DNA from: Falsochrobactrum ovis
Lineage (GTDB): Bacteria > Pseudomonadota > Alphaproteobacteria > Rhizobiales > Rhizobiaceae
Reading direction: 5' to 3'
Length of the DNA stretch: 64,000 nucleotides
NCBI RefSeq assembly: GCF_003259955.1
Contig: NZ_QLMK01000001.1
Coordinates: forward strand, 621,411 to 685,410
Made by a program: the position numbers and the translations under genes. Below the pieces are notes generated by a model. It saw nothing but the letters and a program-made list of their open reading frames with translations. It was not told where the DNA came from and ran no database searches. Shown here piece by piece: positions 38,721 to 48,007 of the stretch. Position 1 is the first letter of the stretch; every line of letters begins with the position of its first letter.

Positions 38721-39206
38721 TTAAAGCTGTTCAAGAATTGCGGTTGCTGTTGATGTAACCGCCTGTCCCGGCTGCTCTTCAATATTGAGCGCCTTAACAA
38801 CGCCATCTTCTACGATTGCCGAATAGCGTTTTGACCGAACGCCGAGACCTGCACCGGAAAGGTCTACATCCAGACCGATTGCCTTAGTGAAATCGGCGCT
38901 GCCATCGGAGAGAAACTGGATTTTGCCTTCTCCGCCGGATTTTTCCGCCCATGCGCCCATGACGAAAACATCATTGACGGCCACGACAGCAATTTGATCG
39001 GCCCCTTTGGCCAAAATGGCGTCACGATGTTCCAAATAGCCCGGCAGATGGTTTTGATCGCAGGTCGGTGTAAAAGCACCAGGTACTGCGAAAAGTACCA
39101 CCTTCTTGTCTTTAAAAATCTCGTCCGTGGTCAGTTCCTGAACACCATCGGAAGTCTTTACTTTGAAGGTTGCATTTGGGAGCTTGTCACCAACTTTGAT
39201 GGTCAT
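38721..39206 (-). CDS. Peroxiredoxin, Prx5/AhpE-like redoxin type
   Basis: The 161-residue protein has the peroxidatic cysteine in VPGAFTPTCD (Cys49) and the KGADQIAVVAVNDVFVMGAW segment of the Prx5 group. The C-terminal GLGVRSKRYSAIVEDGVV is also typical. It reduces hydrogen peroxide and alkyl hydroperoxides with thioredoxin or glutathione systems. AGGAG lies nine bases before ATG 39206; a longer frame from 39278 is unsupported. No second domain (glutaredoxin) is fused. Confidence 0.93.
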   Translation of the reverse strand: MTIKVGDKLPNATFKVKTSDGVQELTTDEIFKDKKVVLFAVPGAFTPTCDQNHLPGYLEHRDAILAKGADQIAVVAVNDVFVMGAWAEKSGGEGKIQFLSDGSADFTKAIGLDVDLSGAGLGVRSKRYSAIVEDGVVKALNIEEQPGQAVTSTATAILEQL

Positions 39207-39385
39207 ATTTTGTCTCTCCTGGGAAAAACAGACCGGCAATATCGACGCCGACTGTCGGATTAATTTCTGCCATTGCATTTATGCGCTGGCTGGCCGATTG
39301 AGGTGATTTTCAAATCGAATGTTTCATATTAGTCATGTTGGTGGCTGAAACTCAATGCGCTGTTTGTGAGCCGCCGCAATGAATC

Positions 39386-40195
39386 TCATTTGAACGTGAG
39401 AGTTCCCGAAACAGCTTGGCCATTTTGCACCAATGTGTAGTCAATCTCCGCTTCTTGATCGGTTTTGCCGTAAATTTTAGCCATGAATTTCTGTGGTTCA
39501 CCTTCGACCGGTTCAGCAACCGAAAGGCTGAATTGTTCACTGGATAGAAAAAGTTCACCCTGTGCTGACTGATCGGGAAGCGCGACTTCGACTATAATTC
39601 TATCAGCGTCGCGCTCGAACGATTTTACTCCAAATTCTGGCGTTGCAGCCCTTGGCAATTGTTGGAATGCTGCATCTATGACAGTTTTTTCTGCGATCGC
39701 TTGTGGATTGATTTGCGGGGTTTTCTGTGAGGATGCAATTTCCGCTTCGGAGGTAAGCGGCAGATCGAAATCAACGAGCACAGGAATGCAGATTTTATCA
39801 CAAACCCCTAAAAACGCATTTCCTTTAAGCTGGTTTTTAGGCTGCGCAAGTTGAAAGGTCAGCGGTAGCGACACCGGTCGACTATATCCAATTCCGCCCT
39901 TTTGGTCGGCACCAAAATATTCAGGGGCGGGGAAATCGATCTTTGCTTTGACGCCGTCCGCAACGCTGACCTGCGGCGGAACCCCTGAATCGCCGGGATT
40001 GCGCCAATAGGTTTTCCACCCAGCTTGTAAATCGACTTGCAAAACTCCGCGCAATTCACCTTGGGCAATTCCGTCTTCAATAATCACACGCACCCGACCG
40101 CCCGGGGTATCTGTCCACGGGGAAGTGGCGGCTTGCGCCGAAGGTTGTAATGCCAGAACAGCCAGAGCTAAAAATATTGAATATTTATATCGCAT
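39386..40195 (-). CDS. Periplasmic DsbD-alpha-like (thiol:disulfide interchange N-domain) protein
   Basis: The 269-residue protein has a signal peptide ending near AQA-AT and an immunoglobulin-like DsbD N-terminal domain. This includes GWKTYWRNPGDSG and the FLGVCDKICIP motif with a C-x3-C pair that would be the redox pair. There are no DsbD membrane helices or thioredoxin domain in the same gene. Such stand-alone alpha-domain proteins occur in Hyphomicrobiales, and a role in periplasmic thiol transfer or cytochrome biogenesis is inferred. It is divergent from yqgE. Confidence 0.8.
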   Translation of the reverse strand: MRYKYSIFLALAVLALQPSAQAATSPWTDTPGGRVRVIIEDGIAQGELRGVLQVDLQAGWKTYWRNPGDSGVPPQVSVADGVKAKIDFPAPEYFGADQKGGIGYSRPVSLPLTFQLAQPKNQLKGNAFLGVCDKICIPVLVDFDLPLTSEAEIASSQKTPQINPQAIAEKTVIDAAFQQLPRAATPEFGVKSFERDADRIIVEVALPDQSAQGELFLSSEQFSLSVAEPVEGEPQKFMAKIYGKTDQEAEIDYTLVQNGQAVSGTLTFK

Positions 40196-40331
40196 AAGGC
40201 GAGAATGAATAGAATAATGGCCGTTTCAAGTCAGCCTATTATCGCAAGCAGATTTGGCGATATTAGCCATACGGTCAAAAAGGTCGCACAATGATATTGT
40301 CATTTGCCAAACTCTTGCTACCCTTTAAAGC

Positions 40332-40934
40332 ATGACCATTCTGCGAAAACAAAATCAGGAACAAGGTTTTCTTAACGGGCAGTTCCTGCTTGCCATGCCC
40401 GGCATGAATGACGACCGTTTCAATCGGGCGGTGGTTTATATCTGCGCGCATTCTGAGGATGGCGCCATGGGGTTCATAATCAACCAGCTTCAGCCGGTTG
40501 GTTTTCCGGAATTGCTAAAACAGATCGGTGTAATTGAAGAAGACGACCGCATCGTTCTGCCAGAGCAGGCACGACAGATGATCGTGCGTGATGGCGGACC
40601 GGTGGATAGAACACGCGGCTTCGTATTGCATACGGATGATTATATGGTCGATTCGACCATGCCAGTAGCCGAGGACGTGTGTCTGACCGCGACCATCGAT
40701 ATTTTACGCGCAATATATGGTGGTCACGGACCTGCAAAGGCCATCATGACCCTTGGTTACTCCGGCTGGGCTCCGGGGCAGTTGGATATGGAATTTGCCG
40801 AAAATGGGTGGCTGACCTGTCCGGCGCCAGCGGACATGCTGTTCGACAGCGATATTACCGGAAAATATGATCGCCTGATGACCCAGATGGGGATCGATTT
40901 ATCGCGCCTGGTTTCGGATGCCGGGCACGCGTGA
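40332..40934 (+). CDS. YqgE/AlgH family protein (UPF0301)
   Basis: The 200-residue protein shows the UPF0301 signatures [46 protein letters not shown] and [11 protein letters not shown]. The family is widespread, its fold is known, but its function is unclear; the AlgH name comes from an indirect effect on alginate. The length and both ends agree with relatives. The ribosome site is weak. Confidence 0.93.
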   Translation: MTILRKQNQEQGFLNGQFLLAMPGMNDDRFNRAVVYICAHSEDGAMGFIINQLQPVGFPELLKQIGVIEEDDRIVLPEQARQMIVRDGGPVDRTRGFVLHTDDYMVDSTMPVAEDVCLTATIDILRAIYGGHGPAKAIMTLGYSGWAPGQLDMEFAENGWLTCPAPADMLFDSDITGKYDRLMTQMGIDLSRLVSDAGHA

Positions 40935-40958
40935 ATTCCCAAAAATTGGCTGAGTTGA

Positions 40959-43850
40959 TCAGGCTGGTGCAGTTGCTAGCTGTTCTCTAATCATGCGCGT
41001 GGCCTCCTCACGATTGCTTGGCTGGCCGAACATAAAGCTTTGCACATATTCACAGCCCATCTCGCGAAGCTGCACCGCATCAGCTTCACTTTCTACCCCT
41101 TCGGTAACAACAGCCAGACCAAGATCATGAGCCATGCTGATGATTGAGCGGAGTAGGGTGGTTTTTTGTGGTTTATTACCATGAACAAAAGACCGGTCGA
41201 TCTTGATCATGTCAAACGGAAACCGGGTAAGATAGGCAAGCGACGAATAGCCGGTACCAAAATCGTCAAGCGAAAGCCCAATACCCATGGTTTTGAGCCT
41301 TGTGAGCACGTGAGCGGACTGCTCAGGGTTTTCCATTAACACAGATTCGGTCAATTCAAGCTTGAGACTGCCGCGACGCAAATGTATGCGCGAAAGCACC
41401 GAGCGTACGTCATTGATAAGGTCCTGTCGGATCAACTGCGTACTGGATAAATTTACCGAAACAAATAGCTCAGACTTTGGAAACTCTTCTTGCCACGCAA
41501 ATAGATCTTCCGCCGCGCGTTGGATCGCAAATAACCCCAATTGCACGATTAGACCAGAATTTTCCGCTACCGGTATAAATTCGGCTGGCGAAATAGTGCC
41601 CCGCCTTGGATGTTCCCAGCGCATCAATGCTTCAAAACCGGCAATATCACCTTCATCAAGCCGAACAATAGGTTGATAGACCAGATGTATTTCGTCGCGC
41701 TCAAGCGCCCTGCGCAAATCGGATTCAAGCTGCAGCTTGTCACTCCCAATAGCACGGAACGCCGGGCGGAAAGGTTCTATCCTATCGCCGCCAAAACGTT
41801 TGGCTTGATGCATCGCCAGATCGGCGTCTTTCATAAAATCTTCAGCCGATACGGAAGTTTTCGTCCAGGTGACCAGTCCGATTGATGCCGTCAACACGAT
41901 TTCGCGTTTTGCATAAGCAATCGGCGCACGAATGGCCTGTCGCAATGCTTCGGCAAAGGATGCAATTTTGCCGGGGTCAGTTTCCGAGGTCAGCAATAAA
42001 CCGAACTGGTCTGATGAGAGGCGAGACAAGGTGTCTTGCGGCTTCATCAAGCGCGACAGACGACGGGAAATTGTCAGCAGAATAGTATCTCCCGCAGACA
42101 TTCCCAGACTGTCATTGACCTGTTTGAACCGGTCAATATCAATAATGAAAACAGTGGGATGAAGGCGGCTTTCTCCACGCGCCATATTCATGACGCTGCT
42201 CAGACGATCCAAGAAAAGCTCGCGATTGGGAAGGCCCGTGAGATTATCATGCACCGCATCGTGCAATAGACGTTCTTCTGCCTTTTTCTGCTCGGTAACA
42301 TTGACCAAAGTTCCGACACAGCGAACCACTTCACCATCCGAACCGATTACGGGACGAGCACGAAGCGCATACCAATGATAATGACCGTCATTGGCGCGCA
42401 AACGGAAAATCTGCCCGATTTTTCCGCGGCGATTTTCCAATACGGCATCAAGTGTTGAGCGGAAACGATCTCGATCATCCGCATGCATCGCCGGTAACCA
42501 GTTGCGAACAGGGCCTTGAAGTGAGCTTCCAGTGCTGCCCAGATAATTGGAAATATCCGGCGTGGTCACCACCCGGTCACGCGGTACATCCCAATCCCAC
42601 ACAATATCGCCCGCACCGATGACAGCCAGCGCTTGTCGCTCCATGTCCGAAAGCAGGCCCTGCTGCAAAGCACCGCCTGAAAACGCATGTTGCATCACAG
42701 TAAAGCCGATCAGAAGCACGATAAGAACCAGACCGCCGCCTAATGCCGGTTGAATAATATCATTATCCAGACCACCAGAAACGGTCATCCACGCACCAAG
42801 CAGCCAGATTGCTGTCAAAAGCCAGGCGGGAATGAGCATGACAGCGCGATCATAACCTTTAACCGCCAGATATCCGATGATGGCAACGCCCGAAATAACC
42901 GTAAGCGCTAGCGATATGCGCGCTATCCCTGATGCGACAGGCGGATCGTAAACCGCAACCCCGGCCAAGGCCAAAAGACCGAGCACCCATGTTATTGCAC
43001 CATAGCTGAAATGATCATGCCAGCGATTAAGATTAAGATAAGTAAAAAGAAAAATGACCAATGACGCTGCCAAGGCTACTTCAGTGCCCGCTCGCCATAT
43101 TTGTTCACTGCCTGCGGTAATTTCCAGCAATTTGTTCCAAAAGCCAAAATCAACGCAGATATAAGCCAGCACCGCCCAAGCAAGTGCTGCCGTAGCCGGA
43201 AAAAGCGATGTGCCTTTTACGACGAAAAGAATCGTCAAAAACAGCGCGAGCAGACCGGAAATGCCGAGCAAAATGCCGCGATAAAGCGTGAAGGAGTTTA
43301 CCGCGTCTTTATAAGCCTCCGGTTCCCACAAATAGAGCTGAGGCAGATTATGCGAGGATAATTCAGCAACAAATGTGATGACGGCGCCGGGATTGAGTGT
43401 GATGCGGAAAATATCTGTGTCAACGCTGGGCTGACGGTCGAGCGCGAAGCCCTCACTCGGAGTGATGGAAGAAATACGCGGCGAACCCAAATCAGGCCAT
43501 ATGATCCCAGAATCGGAAAGACGATAATGTGGGGCCACGATCAGGCGGTCAATTTGTTCATCGGTCGGATTGGCAATGGAAAAAGCAGCCCAATCGCCAG
43601 ACGAATTGGAATTAGGATCTGCCTGCACTTCAATACGGCGCACAATGCCATCTGAACCCGGAGCGGTTGAAACTTGGACACTCTCGCCCTGATTGCGCAA
43701 AATTTCCACCGCGCCCGATAGGTCAAGTGCGGTATCTTCCTTAGAAATCTTGATTGTTTCCACAGCCGATGCTGGGCTTGCCACAAGAGCGGCCAAGATC
43801 ACAAAAGCAAAAATGCGCAGTATTTTTTGAAATATGCCGACACCGTTCAC
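40959..43850 (-). CDS. Membrane c-di-GMP protein: 7TM sensor, PAS, degenerate GGDEF, intact EAL
   Basis: The 963-residue protein has a signal peptide, an extracytoplasmic domain (about 30-185), seven membrane helices (about 190-400, like 7TM-DISM receptors), a PAS/PAC domain (about 420-530), a GGDEF domain and an EAL domain. The GGDEF signature reads SSDQF (codons 42003-42017), so cyclase activity is unlikely. The EAL domain keeps EALMRW, NLSSTQL, ELTES, DDFGTGYSS, KIDRSF and VTEGVES, so phosphodiesterase activity is expected. The PAS and GGDEF may act as sensors. It starts with GTG overlapping the stop of the RimJ-like gene (GTGA). Confidence 0.93.
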   Translation of the reverse strand: MNGVGIFQKILRIFAFVILAALVASPASAVETIKISKEDTALDLSGAVEILRNQGESVQVSTAPGSDGIVRRIEVQADPNSNSSGDWAAFSIANPTDEQIDRLIVAPHYRLSDSGIIWPDLGSPRISSITPSEGFALDRQPSVDTDIFRITLNPGAVITFVAELSSHNLPQLYLWEPEAYKDAVNSFTLYRGILLGISGLLALFLTILFVVKGTSLFPATAALAWAVLAYICVDFGFWNKLLEITAGSEQIWRAGTEVALAASLVIFLFTYLNLNRWHDHFSYGAITWVLGLLALAGVAVYDPPVASGIARISLALTVISGVAIIGYLAVKGYDRAVMLIPAWLLTAIWLLGAWMTVSGGLDNDIIQPALGGGLVLIVLLIGFTVMQHAFSGGALQQGLLSDMERQALAVIGAGDIVWDWDVPRDRVVTTPDISNYLGSTGSSLQGPVRNWLPAMHADDRDRFRSTLDAVLENRRGKIGQIFRLRANDGHYHWYALRARPVIGSDGEVVRCVGTLVNVTEQKKAEERLLHDAVHDNLTGLPNRELFLDRLSSVMNMARGESRLHPTVFIIDIDRFKQVNDSLGMSAGDTILLTISRRLSRLMKPQDTLSRLSSDQFGLLLTSETDPGKIASFAEALRQAIRAPIAYAKREIVLTASIGLVTWTKTSVSAEDFMKDADLAMHQAKRFGGDRIEPFRPAFRAIGSDKLQLESDLRRALERDEIHLVYQPIVRLDEGDIAGFEALMRWEHPRRGTISPAEFIPVAENSGLIVQLGLFAIQRAAEDLFAWQEEFPKSELFVSVNLSSTQLIRQDLINDVRSVLSRIHLRRGSLKLELTESVLMENPEQSAHVLTRLKTMGIGLSLDDFGTGYSSLAYLTRFPFDMIKIDRSFVHGNKPQKTTLLRSIISMAHDLGLAVVTEGVESEADAVQLREMGCEYVQSFMFGQPSNREEATRMIREQLATAPA

Positions 43851-44452
43851 GAGCGTTCAACCTTGCCATTCATCATGCGTATGTCGCCTTCCAATAGGGC
43901 AAACAGCAGATGATCCTGCCAGAAGCCGTTAATTTTGAGATAGGAACGCAATAGTCCTTCTCTCTTAAATCCGGCTTTTTCGAGAAGCCGCACCGAACGA
44001 ACATTATGGGGAATACAGGCAGCTTCAATTCGGTGCAACCGTAGTTGTTCAAATGCAAAGGATATCACCAAAGAGAGTGCCTCGGTCATATAGCCTTTTC
44101 CCGCATATGTGGCACCGCTCCAGTAGCCCACCATGCCGTTTTGTGCCACCCCGCGACGAATATTGGCTAAGGTGATTCCCCCCACCAACTGCCGGTCATT
44201 ATTTCGAAAAATAAAAAAAGGATAGGCCGTACCCTCGGCCATTTCGTCTTGTGCACGTTTGACGCGATGACGAAACCCGCTTTTGGTCAAGTCATAATCG
44301 TTCCAGCTTGGTTCCCACGGAACCAAGAACGCCCGGCTTTGCTCGCGCAATCGCGCCCAAACCTCAAAATCGCCCATCTGCGGTTCGCGCAGGTAAACAC
44401 GTTGTCCCCGAAGAGCCGTTGAATTGCGGCGTTGGAATGGCATGCCGATCAT
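43847..44452 (-). CDS. RimJ/RimL-like GNAT N-acetyltransferase
   Basis: The 201-residue protein has the GNAT core with VGYWSGATYAGKGYMTEAL (acetyl-CoA binding, Q/RxxGxG-like AGKG) and the RimJ-type NVRSVRLLEKAGFKREGLL. RimJ acetylates ribosomal S5 and RimL acetylates L7/L12; here the target is not known. AGG lies seven bases before the ATG. A 16-bp perfect palindrome lies directly upstream. Its stop overlaps the start of the c-di-GMP protein gene, so both are cotranscribed. Confidence 0.9.
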   Translation of the reverse strand: MIGMPFQRRNSTALRGQRVYLREPQMGDFEVWARLREQSRAFLVPWEPSWNDYDLTKSGFRHRVKRAQDEMAEGTAYPFFIFRNNDRQLVGGITLANIRRGVAQNGMVGYWSGATYAGKGYMTEALSLVISFAFEQLRLHRIEAACIPHNVRSVRLLEKAGFKREGLLRSYLKINGFWQDHLLFALLEGDIRMMNGKVERS

Positions 44453-44459
44453 GCAAGAC

Positions 44460-44475
44460 CTGTCTAATTAGACAG
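44460..44475. promoter_or_regulatory. 16-bp perfect palindrome upstream of the RimJ-like gene
   Basis: CTGTCTAATTAGACAG reads the same on both strands and lies eight bases before the start codon. It could be a dimeric regulator operator or an RNA hairpin near the ribosome site. No known family consensus is claimed. Confidence 0.6.
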
Positions 44476-44517
44476 AACACCAACAAAGGCCTCGCGGCCC
44501 GCTAGCGCCTGTTCAGC

Positions 44518-45816
44518 CTAGGCGCCGACCGCCACTTTTCTTCCATGAGGATTGGTCGAAAGCCCATCACTAAGTACATCAAAATTCATCAACCGACCCA
44601 GCGGACCAACGCCAGCAATGGTAGGCTTGCTGTCAAGGAACATACGGCCTGCCAGATCAGTCAGCCGCTTAGGCGTAATTTGCGATAAGCGGTCGAGCAA
44701 TTCAGCATTGGATACTGGCCGGCCATAAAGCAGCAACTGACGAGCAATCTGGCCAGCACGGCTGGCAGCACTTTCTTGCGACATCAACAAGCTTGCGCTG
44801 TATTGCGCGCGGGCGCGGTTGACTTCCTCAAGGGTGATGGAATCTCCAGCTTTGTGCAGTTCCTTGATAATCACTGGCAGCAATTCGACCAGCTCATCGC
44901 GGCCCGTTGCGGCATGTATGCCGAAAAGACCCGTGTCAGAAAAACCCCAATGGAACGCATAAACGGAATAACACAATCCGCGCTTTTCCCTGACCTCCTG
45001 GAAAAGCCGCGACGACATCCCGCCACCCAAAATCATTGAAAGCAATTGTGAGGCATAAAAATCGCGCACATGATATGCGCGACCTTCAAAACCGATAAGG
45101 ATCTGTGCGTCTTGAAGATCGCGGTGTTCGCGGAAATCTCCACCCACATAATGGGCCAGATCAAGCGTCGGCGCCGTGTTGAAAGGCCGGAAACTTCCCA
45201 GCCGTTTTTCAACTTCGCGGACAAAATCGTCGTGATCGACACCACCCGCAGCCGTCACTACCATCCGGTCAGCACTATATTGCTCATCCATATATTGACG
45301 CAGATCGGCGGAGGTAAAAGATGAAACTGTCTCCGGCGTGCCCAATATTGCGCGGCCAAGCGCCTGATGGCGGTAGGCCGTTTCGGTAAAACGGTCAAAA
45401 ACAATATCGTCAGGCGTATCATGTGCCGCACCGATTTCCTGCATGATAACTTGTTTCTCGCGCTCCAATTCGTCTTCATCAAATTTAGAAGCGGTCAGAA
45501 TATCTGCAAGAATGTCAATCGCCAGCGGTATATCATTTCGCAGAACCCGGGCGTAATAAGACGTCGTTTCAACGCTAGTGGCGGCATTGATTTCGCCGCC
45601 CACATTTTCAATATCCGACGCAATCTGCCATGCACTGCGTTTTTCGGTGCCTTTAAACGCCATATGTTCGAGCAGATGCGCGATTCCGTTTCGATCAGCA
45701 GCTTCGTTTCTTGCGCCAGCTTTGACCCAGATTCCCAATGCTGCACTTTCCACATGCGGCATCGTATCTGTGGCAATCGTCAAGCCGTTAGAAAGGCGCG
45801 TTACTTCAACAACCAT
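44518..45816 (-). CDS. M16 family zinc metallopeptidase (processing-peptidase-like)
   Basis: The 432-residue protein has the inverted zinc motif HLLEH in GIAHLLEHMAFKGT (about residues 45-58), with the distal glutamate in VIMQEIGAAHDTP. It ends with domains of the MPP beta-like fold, including GGGMSSRLFQEVREKRGLCY. It resembles mitochondrial processing peptidase beta and rickettsial homologues. The role in bacteria is peptide degradation, not fully defined. It lies 47 bases after thrC on the same strand, a conserved alphaproteobacterial pair. Confidence 0.95.
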   Translation of the reverse strand: MVVEVTRLSNGLTIATDTMPHVESAALGIWVKAGARNEAADRNGIAHLLEHMAFKGTEKRSAWQIASDIENVGGEINAATSVETTSYYARVLRNDIPLAIDILADILTASKFDEDELEREKQVIMQEIGAAHDTPDDIVFDRFTETAYRHQALGRAILGTPETVSSFTSADLRQYMDEQYSADRMVVTAAGGVDHDDFVREVEKRLGSFRPFNTAPTLDLAHYVGGDFREHRDLQDAQILIGFEGRAYHVRDFYASQLLSMILGGGMSSRLFQEVREKRGLCYSVYAFHWGFSDTGLFGIHAATGRDELVELLPVIIKELHKAGDSITLEEVNRARAQYSASLLMSQESAASRAGQIARQLLLYGRPVSNAELLDRLSQITPKRLTDLAGRMFLDSKPTIAGVGPLGRLMNFDVLSDGLSTNPHGRKVAVGA

Positions 45817-45863
45817 CGAACAATTGCTCCCGTAATCCCGTTTGGGTTGCCGCCCATCCCATA

Positions 45864-47255
45864 TTATACACGCGAATGGCGACCAATATAGTCTTCCACA
45901 GTTTTCAGCTCATTGTGAAGAACTGTAAAGTTTTCTTTTCTTTCCATCAGATCAGCAAGCCATGCAGGAAGCTGGGGCTCAACCCCGCTCGCATCCTTTA
46001 CAGCCTCTGGGAATTTTGCAGGATGCGCGGTCGCAAGCACCACCATTGGGGTGGTGTTAGAGGCTTTTTCGCGCGCAACCTTCACACCAATCGCCGAATG
46101 CGGATCAAGCAGATAGCCATTTTGCTCAAGTACTGATTTGATCGTTGCCGCAGTCTCGGCAACATTGGAGCGCCCAGCAGAAAATTCGCTGCGGATCTTA
46201 GCCAAAGCTTCATCAGTAATGGTGAAACGTCCCGACTGCCTTAAGCTCTCCATCAGGCCACGCGTCGTTGCCGCATCACGCTCATGAGCTTCAAACAAAA
46301 GCCGTTCGAAATTGGATGAAATTTGAATATCCATGGAAGGCGAGGTGGTCTGAGCCACGCCACGCATTTCATAAATGCCCGTTTCAAGCGTGCGCGCCAG
46401 AATATCATTATCATTGGTTGCAATGATAAGTTGCTCAATCGGCAATCCCATTTTACGGGCCACATGGCCCGCAAAAACGTCACCAAAATTTCCAGTCGGC
46501 ACGGTGAAGGAAATGGGCCTATCCGGTGCACCAAGACTAATCGCAGCACTAAAATAATAGACCACTTGCGGCATGATCCGCGCCCAATTGATCGAATTCA
46601 CCCCGGAAAGCGACATGCGGTCCCGGAATTCCAGATCGTTAAACATGGCTTTGACCAGGTTTTGACAATCATCGAAATTGCCTTCAATCGAAAGCGCGTG
46701 AACATTGGGAAAGCCTGAGCTGGTCATTTGTCGCTGCTGCACCGGTGACACGCGACCATGCGGGAACAATATGAAAATATCCGTATTATCGCGGCCGCCA
46801 AAGGCTTCAATCGCGGCTCCGCCGGTGTCGCCCGAGGTCGCGCCGATAATCGTAGCGCGCTCTCCGCGCTGTGCCAGCACATAATCCATCATGCGCCCAA
46901 GGAGCTGCATTGCCACATCCTTGAATGCAAGCGTGGGACCATGGAAAAGCTCCAGCACAAATTCATTGGCGCCAGTCTGCACCAATGGGCACACCGCTTC
47001 GTGACGGAATGCGCCATAGGCCTCATGCACCATTTTCTCAAAATCCGCCTGCGGAATTTCGCCGCCGATGAAAGGAGTAAGCACGGCCAGAGCAATTTCC
47101 ACATAAGATTTACCGCGCAAACCGCGGATCTGCTCCGGTGAAAATTGTGGATATTCCTGGGGTAAGTAGAGACCTCCATCTCGGGCAAGCCCAGCGAGTA
47201 AAACATCGCTAAATCCGATAATCGGGGCATCTCCACGGGTGCTGACATATTTCAT
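45864..47255 (-). CDS. thrC: Threonine synthase
   Basis: The 463-residue PLP enzyme has the cofactor lysine in TLAFKDVAMQLLG and the phosphate-binding GATSGDTGGAA. The long form with the N-terminal MKYVSTRG and C-terminal helical domain matches the bacterial ThrC type. It converts O-phosphohomoserine to threonine; homoserine kinase ThrB is encoded nine kilobases away. The M16 peptidase gene follows. It is divergent from the lipoprotein gene. Confidence 0.97.
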   Translation of the reverse strand: MKYVSTRGDAPIIGFSDVLLAGLARDGGLYLPQEYPQFSPEQIRGLRGKSYVEIALAVLTPFIGGEIPQADFEKMVHEAYGAFRHEAVCPLVQTGANEFVLELFHGPTLAFKDVAMQLLGRMMDYVLAQRGERATIIGATSGDTGGAAIEAFGGRDNTDIFILFPHGRVSPVQQRQMTSSGFPNVHALSIEGNFDDCQNLVKAMFNDLEFRDRMSLSGVNSINWARIMPQVVYYFSAAISLGAPDRPISFTVPTGNFGDVFAGHVARKMGLPIEQLIIATNDNDILARTLETGIYEMRGVAQTTSPSMDIQISSNFERLLFEAHERDAATTRGLMESLRQSGRFTITDEALAKIRSEFSAGRSNVAETAATIKSVLEQNGYLLDPHSAIGVKVAREKASNTTPMVVLATAHPAKFPEAVKDASGVEPQLPAWLADLMERKENFTVLHNELKTVEDYIGRHSRV

Positions 47256-47449
47256 TTTTCAAGGCCTTCATTTCGGGACGGCGCATTTATAACCGTTCAT
47301 GCAATAGAGCGTCCCTAAAAAAGCCGCAAGGTTTTAAAGCATAAGCTGGCGAATGGGGTTGCTCTCGCGGGTAAAAAACGGGAAAACAATGCGACTCCAA
47401 ATGTATATTTGTGTGAGATAGGTTTGGTTAACGCAGGGAAGCCGGGTTT

Positions 47450-48007
47450 ATGCAGACAGCATCACAGAATCGTTCATCACTCGTTCCGGTCTTGGCTACG
47501 GTAACATTCGCCCTTCTGGCTGGATGTACCACCAGCGGAACCGAGAATGCAGCAGCCACATCCGGAGAACAGCGGGTCAAGGCTTCAGAGCTTCGCGCCT
47601 ATTGCCCATCGGTGACGTTGCGCGAAGGTACTGCCTATTTTAATTCTTATGAAAAGGGAAAAGAAAACGATCCCGCTCACGTGGTCTATCAGGCATCAAT
47701 CACGGACACGACCCGTTCATGCCAATATGCCGATGGATCGATTATCATCGACGTAGCAGCGGCAGGCAAGGTAATACCTGGGCCTAAATATCGTAGCGGT
47801 ACCATCACCATGCCGATACGAATTGCGGTGGTTGAAGGCGACAAGGTTATTCATTCCAAATTGCACCATCAGTCTGTGTCGGTGACGAGTGGCGGGACTG
47901 CAACCCAATTTGTGTTTAATGAAAAGGGAATTTCCTTCCCCATGCCTGCTAAGCAAAATGTTCAGATTTTTGTCGGCTTCGATGAAGGGCCATATAATAC
48001 AAATTGA
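47450..48007 (+). CDS. Putative lipoprotein of unknown function
   Basis: The 185-residue protein has a lipoprotein signal peptide with the lipobox LLAGC (Cys at about residue 25) and a Ser/Thr/Ala-rich linker. A beta-rich domain with two further cysteines (YCPSV and RSCQYAD) follows, which could be joined by a disulfide. I recognise no named family. Residues after the lipobox (TT) would favour the outer membrane in the enterobacterial rule. GGGAAG precedes the ATG. It is a likely secreted or outer membrane lipoprotein. Confidence 0.8.
   Translation: MQTASQNRSSLVPVLATVTFALLAGCTTSGTENAAATSGEQRVKASELRAYCPSVTLREGTAYFNSYEKGKENDPAHVVYQASITDTTRSCQYADGSIIIDVAAAGKVIPGPKYRSGTITMPIRIAVVEGDKVIHSKLHHQSVSVTSGGTATQFVFNEKGISFPMPAKQNVQIFVGFDEGPYNTN

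Noticed and set aside
45367-45891. Plus-strand frame of 174 codons over the M16 peptidase gene
   Set aside because: Antisense to the zinc-motif region; no independent support.
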